34,959 nt of DNA. Origin: JAAFIP01 sp043772355. Lineage in GTDB: Bacteria > Pseudomonadota > Gammaproteobacteria > Burkholderiales > Burkholderiaceae_C. Shown piece after piece: positions 1 through 7,306 of the stretch (position 1 is its first letter; each line of letters begins with the position of its first letter). The stretch spans positions 1 to 34,959 of the forward strand of contig JAYVGI010000355.1 in assembly GCA_043772355.1 (NCBI GenBank), written 5' to 3'. Below the pieces are notes generated by a model. The model had not been told where the DNA came from. It worked only from the letters and a program-made list of their open reading frames with translations, and ran no database searches. The translations under genes were made by a program, and so were the position numbers.

Positions 1-527
1 ACATCATTTGATTAAAATATAGGCAATTCAACTGAGCATCAACTCAAAATCGTCAAATTCCCGGTGGAAGTTGTGGGGGTATGAAATATTCAGGTTAGCG
101 CTCCCATCAGAAACAGACATGGCGTTTGATTCCTTCCTAAAACTTGACTACTTGTTCGGCCAGCTATTTAGCGAATAGGTCAGCTCACGTATAGGAAGGT
201 AGGTGCAATCGCAGGCTCGGCGTTTGCGATATGTCAATGAAAGCTCCCGTTTTGAAAAACTGAGTTTGCTTTCTATAACTGACTTAGCGCGCCCTCGCGT
301 GGATAGCGGGCGCAGGATACAACCAGTGCGTAGCGTATTGCTGTGCAGGAATCGACGTAGGCGTAGGACGATTCCTACCTGGCGTACCTACTGCATCTTA
401 CATTTCAAATCCGCTTGCACCGATAGCGCTAAGGCCTTACGAAAGCCATAGTGCATTCATGCTTCAAAATTTTCATCCAATAAAAATTAACTGACTAATT
501 CAATTTCATTTACAAAAAGAACGTGCT
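1..527. other. Upstream intergenic region without a convincing gene
   Basis: No credible coding region is visible here. The only sizeable open frame (203-451, plus strand) encodes an Arg-rich peptide with no recognisable motif and no good ribosome binding site, so I do not call it. The stretch contains an inverted repeat at 347-376 with 8-base arms, and an AT-rich run just before the Crp/Fnr gene at 528 that probably holds its promoter. No match to an FNR box was found upstream of 528. Confidence 0.5.
347..376. repeat. Inverted repeat, 8-bp perfect arms
   Basis: AGGAATCG at 347-354 is matched by its reverse complement CGATTCCT at 369-376, across a 14-base spacer. It lies about 150 bases upstream of the Crp/Fnr gene. 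It could be a regulator site or a remnant of a repeat; the sequence does not decide. Confidence 0.4.
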
Positions 528-1421
528 ATGAATACTCCAACAGCAATGTCAGTACCTCTCATTGCACAAACAACTAAAATTTCGCCAACGCGTTCGGGAA
601 AAAATGAGCGAAGTGCATTGTGGTCGACGTTGGAAGATGTGTGCCAATTATTGCAACTTGATATCAAAGTCCAGGATGAAACGCTCGATGCGTTGTTCCA
701 ACATCGCCGATTAAAACCCGGTGACCAAGCGTACGGCATTGGACAGGCGTTTGAAGCACTTTACGTTGTGAACGCAGGATTTTTGAAAAATGTGATGTTC
801 GACACTGAGGGAAACGAGCGCGTAGTTAGTTTTCCCATGAAAGGCGACTTGCTAGGCAGCGACGGAATTTGTGCGGACCGTCACGCCAGTGAGGCGTTGG
901 CACTCTCAGACTGCGACCTTATAGTGATTCCATTCAAGCAGTTGCTGTCGCTAGGCCATGCGTGCCAAGAGTTGGAGCACATCATTTACCGTGTGGTCAG
1001 CCGTCAGATAGTTCAGGAAAACGCCAGTCTGGCCACTTTGGGATCGTTGCGCTCCGACGCACGGGTTGCCCGATTTTTAGCGATTGAAGCCGACCGCCAT
1101 GCGGCGTTGAGGTTTTCCTCACAATCGTTCCGGCTGCGCATGACGCGGCGTGAAATCGGCAGCTACCTTGGGCTCACTCTGGAAACTGTCAGCCGCTCGC
1201 TGTCAGCGTTAGATGCGGCGGGCATCATCAGTGTCGATCAACGTGATGTCCAAATACTCAAGCCGCACAGCCTGCGTTCTATACAAGACGTAAATTCAAT
1301 CAGTACCAAGAAGACCCAAGAAGTCACGCAGCTAAAACTGACGGCCAGAAGACCCAAAGCCCTTCAATCAGTCACATCTATAGAAACTACCCCTTGGGCC
1401 AAACTTCAAGTGGAAGCATGA
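528..1421 (+). CDS. Crp/Fnr family transcriptional regulator, FNR-type DNA-binding helix
   Basis: A 297-residue regulator. An N-terminal cyclic-nucleotide-type beta-roll domain (about residues 40-150) is followed by a winged helix near 200-245. The recognition helix contains LETVSRSL, the E..SR pattern of FNR-type proteins that read TTGAT half-sites, so the FNR-like boxes at 2165, 2206, 2628, 3113 and 7058 are plausible targets. The four cysteines (in DVCQ, GICAD, SDCDL, HACQ) do not form the N-terminal CxxC...C cluster that holds the [4Fe-4S] centre in classical FNR/Anr, so the signal may be different (for example NO through haem, as in Dnr) or absent. The roughly 50-residue tail after the winged helix is Lys/Thr-rich and unusually long. 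ATG start with only a weak A-rich ribosome binding site. Family sure, signal unknown. Confidence 0.9.
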   Translation: MNTPTAMSVPLIAQTTKISPTRSGKNERSALWSTLEDVCQLLQLDIKVQDETLDALFQHRRLKPGDQAYGIGQAFEALYVVNAGFLKNVMFDTEGNERVVSFPMKGDLLGSDGICADRHASEALALSDCDLIVIPFKQLLSLGHACQELEHIIYRVVSRQIVQENASLATLGSLRSDARVARFLAIEADRHAALRFSSQSFRLRMTRREIGSYLGLTLETVSRSLSALDAAGIISVDQRDVQILKPHSLRSIQDVNSISTKKTQEVTQLKLTARRPKALQSVTSIETTPWAKLQVEA

Positions 1422-2071
1422 GAAACTTGCAATCCTAACAGGGTACCGCTGCTGACAAGCCCGAGCAGCATCAGGGTTGCATGGACATCATTGTCTTCAT
1501 TTTTTTCCTCGTACCCGCATGATCGAAAAAACAAATGACTCCACGGCATTGCAGAAATATCTCCATGTTTTGGATTTCCTTCTTCAATATGCTGAAGTAT
1601 CTGATCGAACCAATGCGTCTGAATGCGGATGAGTCGGATATTTTCAGACCAGTCTGCCAAGATGGTGATTTGGTCAAGCTGCTGTTTACATGCAATTGTT
1701 TCCTGCCATAGTGCTTTGCTGAATTCTGGTGATAAACGCTTGCCACTGAATTTGCAGAACTCTGCCTGAGCAAGACCCACAGCAGTGAGCCCTTCGGTTG
1801 CTGCGGCGCAGAGACCTCGGTACGCCTCGCGCTCGAATATTGCTTGACTGGACGCATCTGCATCAGATGCCTGACTTGTACAGGCTGCTACCCCATTTTG
1901 CACCGCTCGAACCACGCTGGTAATGCGTGCGAGTGTCAGCACGTCACTCATAAAGGCATGCATAGCAAGGTCATAAATTCTTACATGCACAGCATCCAAA
2001 CCAGATGCATTGGCTCGCGCAAAGAGGCGTGCTGTATGCACCAGGTCTTGCAGTTTTTTGAATGAAGTCAT
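1406..2071 (-). CDS. Protein of unknown function with C-terminal hydrophobic segment
   Basis: About 221 residues, not recognised. The body looks mostly alpha-helical with many Ala, Gln and Cys residues. The C-terminus carries a short hydrophobic stretch (LMLLGLVSSGTLLGL) that could be a tail anchor. The ATG at 2071 is preferred; an in-frame TTG two codons upstream (2077) is the alternative. The 3' end overlaps the 3' end of the convergent Crp/Fnr gene by 16 bases. Two FNR-like boxes (2165-2178 and 2206-2219) lie about 95 and 135 bases upstream, and a -10-like TAAAGT sits near 2139-2144. It is therefore probably induced at low oxygen with the other genes of this block. Function cannot be given. 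Confidence 0.7.
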   Translation of the reverse strand: MTSFKKLQDLVHTARLFARANASGLDAVHVRIYDLAMHAFMSDVLTLARITSVVRAVQNGVAACTSQASDADASSQAIFEREAYRGLCAAATEGLTAVGLAQAEFCKFSGKRLSPEFSKALWQETIACKQQLDQITILADWSENIRLIRIQTHWFDQILQHIEEGNPKHGDISAMPWSHLFFRSCGYEEKNEDNDVHATLMLLGLVSSGTLLGLQVSHAST

Positions 2072-2164
2072 TGCCAACCAGTATTTGAATGTTCAATTTA
2101 ATTTCTGCAATTGCTTGCGTGACCGTATTCCTGTTTTACTTTAACTGCTTGGGATACCCTGTGC

Positions 2165-2178
2165 TTGAGAAAAATCAA
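2165..2178. promoter_or_regulatory. FNR/Anr-like box
   Basis: Reads TTGAG-AAAA-ATCAA, one base off the FNR consensus TTGAT-N4-ATCAA. The centre is about 100 bases upstream of the minus-strand gene ending at 1406. With the usual -41.5 spacing the transcript would start near 2130, where a -10-like TAAAGT (2139-2144, minus strand) fits. Confidence 0.65.
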
Positions 2179-2205
2179 TGTCTCTTGGTAAGCCAATCGT
2201 TCGCA

Positions 2206-2219
2206 TTGATCGCTGTCAA
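2206..2219. promoter_or_regulatory. Second FNR/Anr-like box
   Basis: Reads TTGAT-CGCT-GTCAA and fits TTGAY-N4-RTCAA. Its centre is 41 bases from the centre of the neighbouring box at 2165-2178, close to four helical turns. The pair may act together on the unknown gene at 1406-2071. Confidence 0.6.
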
Positions 2220-2299
2220 GCCCAGACAACATTAGTGGCGGGTACTTTGCAAACCTGAGGCAATCGGAAACAGCGAACGACGACCCTACAGATAGGGAC

Positions 2300-2593
2300 C
2301 TAGGTTGTGACGCTCACGCGCGCGGCCACAATCCCCCTTGTTGCAAGCAATGCTTGCTCCACCTTCAGCGAACACGTAGCGCAGTGCATGCCGCCCACTA
2401 ACACCTGCGACTCCCATACCCCCGTCGCAGCAGGCAGTTCGTCCATCGAACGGCTGAATACGGCCCCTTCTTGCGGTTCATCCAAAAACTTAAGGTGGCT
2501 CTCATCCACAGCGTGAGCCGCACCATACAAAGCGGGGCCTAAAACACGAGGAGACGTTGAAGGTATTTCAAATACAGGAGTGCGGGCTTGCAT
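2300..2593 (-). pseudogene. Truncated CcoI-type copper ATPase (N-terminal remnant)
   Basis: A 97-residue open frame resembling the N-terminus of CcoI/FixI, the P1B-type ATPase that supplies copper for cbb3 cytochrome oxidase assembly. It has the typical N-terminal region and then the first half of a heavy-metal-associated domain with GMHCATC (GMxCxxC). It stops at TAG right after RVSVTT, about 35 residues into a domain that normally has about 68, so the fold cannot close. Reading past the stop in the same frame gives no further CcoI sequence, so the break is a real loss and not a single nonsense change. No membrane segments, CPC motif or ATPase domain follow. A perfect FNR box lies 35 bases upstream. 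An independent small copper-binding role is possible but less likely. Confidence 0.7.
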
Positions 2594-2627
2594 GCCGCAA
2601 GACTGAAGGTAACGGACTGATCAAACC

Positions 2628-2641
2628 TTGATATTTATCAA
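2628..2641. promoter_or_regulatory. Perfect FNR box
   Basis: Reads TTGAT-ATTT-ATCAA, an exact match to the FNR consensus. It lies between the ccoI remnant (start 2593, minus) and DUF2789 (end 2715, minus). Its position suits control of the remnant and of whatever once lay downstream of it. Confidence 0.75.
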
Positions 2642-2714
2642 CTCCGATACCATCTGTCGCGTTATGTCGGCTGCTGATGACCACTAAAGAAAATTCAAAA
2701 ATTCTATCGAAAAA

Positions 2715-2942
2715 TTAGCTAAGTCTTGTGGCAAGCTCGTCAGCCGCAATCGCCCAATTCGCGTCGTCGCATATTGCGCGCGTCAAGAATTGCGCCTGTG
2801 ATGGCGTCCAAAAAGGAGCTTGCGCAAGACGTGTGCCAGCCTCCAGCCGATGAGTTGCTATAAAAGCGTCAATATTGCTGACATCGCCCGCCATACCTAG
2901 CTGACGGAACAAATTGCTTAAATCATGAACTATCGGTTCCAC
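2715..2942 (-). CDS. DUF2789 family small protein
   Basis: A 75-residue soluble protein matching the DUF2789 family pattern: N-terminal LSNLFRQLGM, a central segment ending in APFWTPSQAQFL, and an acidic/Ala-rich C-terminal helix with ANWAIAADEL. Length is normal for the family, whose function is unknown. The start is GTG at 2942, chosen because the family pattern begins only a few residues upstream of LSNLF; a CAGGT-like ribosome site precedes it. It diverges from the copper ATPase at 3249, and the FNR-like box at 3113-3126 lies in the shared gap, so both may be controlled by the same regulator. Confidence 0.82.
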   Translation of the reverse strand: MEPIVHDLSNLFRQLGMAGDVSNIDAFIATHRLEAGTRLAQAPFWTPSQAQFLTRAICDDANWAIAADELATRLS

Positions 2943-3112
2943 TTTGGCGTACCTGGTTTATTGAGAGCTGAAAATCACTTTTTTTAACTGCGCATACGTG
3001 CAAGTTGACTTCATAGTCACCAATGCCAACGCGCGGTATCCATTTAGCGCATTACTCGGGATGCTCATCTGAACACAGAGTTCTTGTCACAGTTACGCTA
3101 CTTCAAGGTGTG

Positions 3113-3126
3113 TTGATATATCTCAA
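3113..3126. promoter_or_regulatory. FNR/Anr-like box in divergent promoter region
   Basis: Reads TTGAT-ATAT-CTCAA, one mismatch to the FNR consensus. It lies between the divergent DUF2789 (start 2942) and copper ATPase (start 3249) genes, about 170 and 122 bases from their start codons. No clear -10 was identified for either direction. Confidence 0.55.
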
Positions 3127-3248
3127 TCATTTGCCACAAATACGGTGTCCTCAAGCAGATTGGTGCTGGCAGACCATCGCCACGCTTTCAAATCATTCAA
3201 CGAGATGCTAAGGTGCAAAAATATTGAGTACTTGCAAAAAGGTGACTG

Positions 3249-5636
3249 ATGGACACTCATGAACACATGCATGGTGCTGGGCGAGTCGCACATCCGCTCG
3301 CTACTGGCTCTGACAGCTTGACAGACCCTGTGTGCGGTATGGCGGTTACCGCGCAATCGTTCCACCACTTGGTACATCAAGGGCATACTATTTATTTTTG
3401 CAGTGCGCATTGCCGCGATAAGTTTGCAGCTGATCCACCAAAGTACGCTGCAGCAAGCCATGCAACTGTCACTGCTGCAATCAAGGATACTCCGCGTGCT
3501 AACGCAGATGGGTCGGCTCCCCAGTCCGCTGCCATTTACACCTGCCCCATGCACCCTGAAATTCGCCAAGACCACGCAGGCAGTTGTCCTAAATGCGGTA
3601 TGGCACTAGAACCAGTACAGCCCAGTCTGGACGATGACGAGAACCCCGAACTGGCAGACTTTACGCGCCGCTTTTGGTGGACGCTGCCTCTCACAGTGGT
3701 AGTCACTGTGCTGGCCATGCTGGGCCACCGTATGCAGTGGTTTGACATGGCCACGCAAAGTTGGATTGAGCTGGTACTGTCAATTCCTGTCGTGCTGTGG
3801 GCGGGTTGGCCCTTTTTTGTACGAGGGATGCAGTCCATTGCCAACCGCAGCCCCAATATGTGGACCCTGATTGGTCTGGGTACCGGTGCGGCATTTATCT
3901 TCAGTGTGGTGGCTACCGTGAGTCCGCAGATTTTCCCGGCTGCGTTCATGTCGATGGGTCGCGTGGCGGTGTACTTTGAGGCATCCGTAGTCATCATCTC
4001 TCTGACTCTGTTAGGGCAGATACTGGAGCTTAAGGCGCGCTCTCAAACATCTGCAGCTATCAAGTCGCTGCTTGGCCTGGCACCCAAAACAGCGCGCCGC
4101 ATCAGAACCGATGGCAGTGAAGAAGATGTACCCCTCACCCATGTGCATGTGGGCGATCTGCTGCGTGTGCGGCCCGGCGAAAAGGTGCCTGTAGATGGCG
4201 TAGTGACCGAGGGCCAGAGCGCGGTGGACGAATCGATGCTGACTGGCGAGCCCATGCCGATCACCAAGCGCCCCAATGACAAACTAATCGGTGCTACTCT
4301 CAACACCAGCGGCGCACTGACGATGCGCAGCGAACACGTAGGTTCGGCCACGGTGCTGGCGCAGATTGTGCAGATGGTGGCACTGGCGCAGCGCTCGCGT
4401 GCGCCTATGCAGCGCATGGCCGACAGCGTTGCGGGGTATTTTGTCGTTACTGTTGTCAGCATTGCCTTGCTCACCTTCTTTGGTTGGGGATTCTTTGGCC
4501 CAGAGCCTAGCTGGGTGTACGGCTTGATCAACGCAGTGGCGGTGCTGATCATTGCTTGCCCTTGCGCGCTGGGCTTGGCTACGCCGATGTCCATCATGGT
4601 GGCCACCGGTCGCGCGGCGACGATGGGTATTCTTTTTCGCGATGCAGCAGCGATTGAAAATCTGCGCAAAATAGACACATTGATTGTGGATAAAACTGGC
4701 ACCCTCACCGAGGGACGGCCCGCCTTTGGGCGTGCTATTGCGGTAGGCGGTTTTACTGACGCTGACGTGCTTCGCTTAGCCGCCAGCCTGGACCAAGGCA
4801 GTGAGCATCCCTTGGCTGCGGCTATCGTTGCAGCGGCGCGAGCGCAAAACGTGGTGCTAGATAAGCCCGAGCAGTTTGACTCTGCCTCCGGCATCGGCGT
4901 GCGCGGCGTGGTAGCTGGCAAATCAGTGGCGCTGGGCAATACGGCGTTCATGCAGTCACTCAGCGTGGACGCAACCGCGCTGGACCGCCAGGCCGAAGAT
5001 TTGCGCGGCCAAGGTGCCAGCGTGATGTATCTGGCCGTTGACGGTCAACTGGCGGGTCTGCTGTCAGTGGCAGACCCTATCAAGGCGACCACAAAAGATG
5101 CATTGGCATCGCTACGCGCTGCGGGCCTGCGCGTCATCATGGCCACGGGAGACGGCTTGACTACCGCACGCGCAGTGGGCGAGCAGTTGGGCATCACCGA
5201 GGTGTTTGGCGAGGTGAAGCCAGCGGACAAACTGGCATTGGTGGAGCGACTGCAAAAAGAAGGTCGTGTGGTCGCCATGGCTGGTGACGGTATCAACGAT
5301 GCACCTGCGTTGGCCAAGGCAGATATCGGCATTGCTATGGGCACAGGCACTGATGTAGCCATGAACAGTGCGCAGGTCACGCTGGTAAAAGGCGACTTAC
5401 GCGGCATCGCTACCGCGCGTGCGCTGTCGGTGGCCACCATTGCGAACATGAAGCAAAACCTCACCTTCGCATTTTTCTACAACGCTTTGGGCGTGCCATT
5501 GGCGGCGGGCGTGTTGTACTCCTTCACGGGCTGGCTTTTGTCGCCCATGATTGCCGCGCTGGCGATGAGTTTGAGTTCAGTCTCGGTGATCAGCAACGCT
5601 TTACGCTTGCGCAGTGCAGTGCTCAAGCAGGACTGA
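3249..5636 (+). CDS. Cu+/Ag+-exporting P1B-type ATPase with YHS and heavy-metal-binding N-terminal domains
   Basis: A 795-residue inner-membrane pump moving Cu+ (or Ag+) out of the cytoplasm with ATP. Order: a His-rich start (MDTHEHMHG); a YHS-type domain (about 25-60) with DPVCGM and a CSAHC pair; a second metal-binding motif YTCPMHPE...CPKCGM (about 95-120); membrane helices; the TGEP actuator loop; the metal-path motif ACPCALG; the phosphorylation site DKTGTLTEG; the GDGINDAPAL hinge; and two final helices. YNALGVP and MSLSS match the YN(x4)P and MxxSS signatures of the Cu+ class (P1B-1). There is no GMxCxxC domain, so this is the SilP/CopA2-like arrangement. A good AAGGTGA ribosome site precedes the ATG. 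The nearby FNR-like box suggests low-oxygen control. It ends facing cbpM, 24 bases away. Confidence 0.93.
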   Translation: MDTHEHMHGAGRVAHPLATGSDSLTDPVCGMAVTAQSFHHLVHQGHTIYFCSAHCRDKFAADPPKYAAASHATVTAAIKDTPRANADGSAPQSAAIYTCPMHPEIRQDHAGSCPKCGMALEPVQPSLDDDENPELADFTRRFWWTLPLTVVVTVLAMLGHRMQWFDMATQSWIELVLSIPVVLWAGWPFFVRGMQSIANRSPNMWTLIGLGTGAAFIFSVVATVSPQIFPAAFMSMGRVAVYFEASVVIISLTLLGQILELKARSQTSAAIKSLLGLAPKTARRIRTDGSEEDVPLTHVHVGDLLRVRPGEKVPVDGVVTEGQSAVDESMLTGEPMPITKRPNDKLIGATLNTSGALTMRSEHVGSATVLAQIVQMVALAQRSRAPMQRMADSVAGYFVVTVVSIALLTFFGWGFFGPEPSWVYGLINAVAVLIIACPCALGLATPMSIMVATGRAATMGILFRDAAAIENLRKIDTLIVDKTGTLTEGRPAFGRAIAVGGFTDADVLRLAASLDQGSEHPLAAAIVAAARAQNVVLDKPEQFDSASGIGVRGVVAGKSVALGNTAFMQSLSVDATALDRQAEDLRGQGASVMYLAVDGQLAGLLSVADPIKATTKDALASLRAAGLRVIMATGDGLTTARAVGEQLGITEVFGEVKPADKLALVERLQKEGRVVAMAGDGINDAPALAKADIGIAMGTGTDVAMNSAQVTLVKGDLRGIATARALSVATIANMKQNLTFAFFYNALGVPLAAGVLYSFTGWLLSPMIAALAMSLSSVSVISNALRLRSAVLKQD

Positions 5637-5660
5637 GAGAGTCACGATTACTAGCGCTCA

Positions 5661-5972
5661 TCACATCGCATCTACCACTCCCTCCACGCCCACTGGCGTC
5701 ATCTGCGCGCGGGCTGTTTCCAGTTCATCGAGCAGTTGCAAGGCCAGTGCTGCGCCCGGCAGATTAACCCCCAAATCGCGTTGCAGGCGTGAAGCTATCT
5801 GCGTATGGCGCACGTGCAAACTGGTGAAGCGCCAAGTGTCAGGGGCGCTACCGCCAGCGGGCACTATCACGCCTTCTTGGACCAGTTCTACAACGTACTG
5901 CGTGTGCACTGCGCAGATGCGGCAGAGTTCGTCCATGCTCACATCTGAGGTCTGAAATGTAAAGGTGCTCAT
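5661..5972 (-). CDS. cbpM: Chaperone modulator CbpM
   Basis: A 103-residue MerR-like helical protein of the CbpM family. In other bacteria CbpM binds the J-domain of CbpA and restrains its co-chaperone and DNA-binding activity. The N-terminal half (MDELCRICAVHTQYVVELVQEGVI) is a winged-helix-like segment and the rest is helical (QIASRLQRDLGVN, ALALQLLDEL). The start ATG overlaps the stop of cbpA as ATGA (5969-5972), so the two are translationally coupled, as expected for partners made together. Assignment rests on the pattern and strongly on the cbpA linkage. Confidence 0.88.
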   Translation of the reverse strand: MSTFTFQTSDVSMDELCRICAVHTQYVVELVQEGVIVPAGGSAPDTWRFTSLHVRHTQIASRLQRDLGVNLPGAALALQLLDELETARAQMTPVGVEGVVDAM

Positions 5973-6931
5973 GCTGTCGCTCCCAGTTTGGCGCGCGGGG
6001 CAAAGGTTTTAAACTGCTCTTCCATGCTGCGGTAAAACGCCTGGGATGCTTCGTCGGTAGCAGGCGGCGCGGTGATTTTCAGTACAAAGTAAAAGTCACC
6101 CGGCGTGCTGGCTGGTATGCCTTTGCCCTTCAGGCGCAGCTTGCGGCCTTCGACTGAGCCAGCGGGTATTTTCAGCTCTACCGCGCCGCTGGGCGTGGGC
6201 ACTTCGATCTCCGCACCCAGCACGGCCTCCCAGGGAGCGATGGGTAAATCCAGATACACGTCGTGCTTGTCTATCCGGTAGCGGGCATGCGGCTTAAAGC
6301 TCACTTCCAGGTACAGGTCACCCGGCTTGCCATCACCCATGCCAGGGCCACCTTGCCCGGCTAAGCGAATGTGCTGGCCTGCGCGCACGCCTTTGGGGAT
6401 TTTAAATTCAACCTCATGGGTCTTGTTGGTGACACGGCCATTTGCGTCCATTTCGGGCATGCCCAAGCTGACGCGACGCTCGCCACCATGGTAAGCCTCT
6501 TCAAGCTCGATTTGGATTTGAGCGTGGCGGTCTTCGCCGTGGGCGTTAAATGCCTGCTGTCGTTCACGGCCTGGCCGGGCATCGTCAAAGCCTCGACGGA
6601 ATAGCGTTTCAAAAAAATCGCTGTACTCGGCCGATTCTCGTTGGGTGAAGCCTTTGCCTGAGGTTTCGAACCCGGCGTTCCAATCGGGTGGAGGCCTGAA
6701 GTCTTGGCCTTCTTTCCAGTTGGCCCCTAGCTGGTCATAAGCGGCCCGTTTTTCGGGGTTCTTCAACACATCGTAGGCTTCCCCTATTTCCTTAAAACGG
6801 GCCTCGGCATTGGCCTCCTTACTCACGTCGGGGTGGTATTTGCGCGCCAGTACGCGGTGCGCCCGCTTGATCTCATCTTGTGTGGCGGTGCGCTCCAGGC
6901 CCATGATTTTGTAGTAGTCGTTGTACTTCAC
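5969..6931 (-). CDS. cbpA: DnaJ-class co-chaperone CbpA
   Basis: A 320-residue J-protein that would stimulate DnaK/Hsp70 ATPase activity and, as in E. coli CbpA, bind curved DNA. It has an N-terminal J-domain (about 1-70) with the catalytic HPD in RKYHPDVSK, a Gly/Phe-Arg-rich linker, then two C-terminal substrate-binding beta domains (about 120-310) with FKIPKGVRAGQHIRL and LKIPAGSVEGRKLRLKGKG. No Cys-rich zinc domain is present, so it is CbpA rather than DnaJ. A longer open frame reaches 7039, but the GTG at 6931 is preferred: it starts the J-domain directly (VKYNDYY) and has a GGAGGT ribosome site. The FNR-like box at 7058-7071 lies upstream, suggesting low-oxygen induction together with cbpM. 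Confidence 0.93.
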   Translation of the reverse strand: MKYNDYYKIMGLERTATQDEIKRAHRVLARKYHPDVSKEANAEARFKEIGEAYDVLKNPEKRAAYDQLGANWKEGQDFRPPPDWNAGFETSGKGFTQRESAEYSDFFETLFRRGFDDARPGRERQQAFNAHGEDRHAQIQIELEEAYHGGERRVSLGMPEMDANGRVTNKTHEVEFKIPKGVRAGQHIRLAGQGGPGMGDGKPGDLYLEVSFKPHARYRIDKHDVYLDLPIAPWEAVLGAEIEVPTPSGAVELKIPAGSVEGRKLRLKGKGIPASTPGDFYFVLKITAPPATDEASQAFYRSMEEQFKTFAPRAKLGATA

Positions 6932-7057
6932 CCCAACCTCCGCGAAAAAAACATACTCGGCTCTTGGTCCATGTTCTACATGCAGCACCAAGGGTAACGC
7001 ATGCACGAACGCGTCGCCAGCTTTATGGCTCGACGGCAAACACGGTCAGCATCTTTG

Positions 7058-7071
7058 TTGACATAAATCAA
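7058..7071. promoter_or_regulatory. FNR/Anr-like box upstream of cbpA
   Basis: Reads TTGAC-ATAA-ATCAA, matching the Anr/Dnr-type consensus TTGAY-N4-RTCAA. It is centred about 133 bases upstream of the cbpA GTG. It is the fifth such box within 5 kb. Confidence 0.65.
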
Positions 7072-7240
7072 TAGACTGCTGTCAGCTCGCAGAGACGCTA
7101 AAGGCTACCCACTACAAACACATAAAGCCGAATTTTCTCAGTCTGCGCAGCGGCTCAGCCGCAGGCCGAATGAGGCTGTATTGCGAGCTAGCTTGCCTAG
7201 TCTGGTGGTCTAGTAATGGAGCGCGGCCATGATTGCTGTT

Positions 7241-7273
7241 GACCGCTTTTATTGCCGGATGACCGTCTTTATT
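7241..7273. repeat. Two direct repeats spaced 20 bases
   Basis: GACCGCTTTTATT (7241-7253) recurs as GACCGTCTTTATT (7261-7273), 11 of 13 bases identical, with a 20-base period or about two helical turns. It lies in the glmS 3' / cbpA upstream gap. A response-regulator-type site is possible, but chance is not excluded. Confidence 0.3.
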
Positions 7274-7306
7274 AATAAGATCACTCGATGTGGATCACGT
7301 CGGGGT

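Noticed and set aside
150..178. Possible eighth CAGCTA-N9-TAG element (CAGCTA at 161-166, TAG at 176-178)
   Set aside because: The spacing fits, but the lead sequence is poorly matched, and a TAG at a set distance occurs by chance about once in 64.
203..451. 82-residue open frame on the plus strand
   Set aside because: Arg-rich, no motif, no ribosome site, and it contains an inverted repeat in its DNA; likely chance.
6932..7039. N-terminal extension of CbpA to 7039
   Set aside because: The extra 36 residues do not belong to the J-domain family, and the GTG at 6931 has a strong GGAGGT site.
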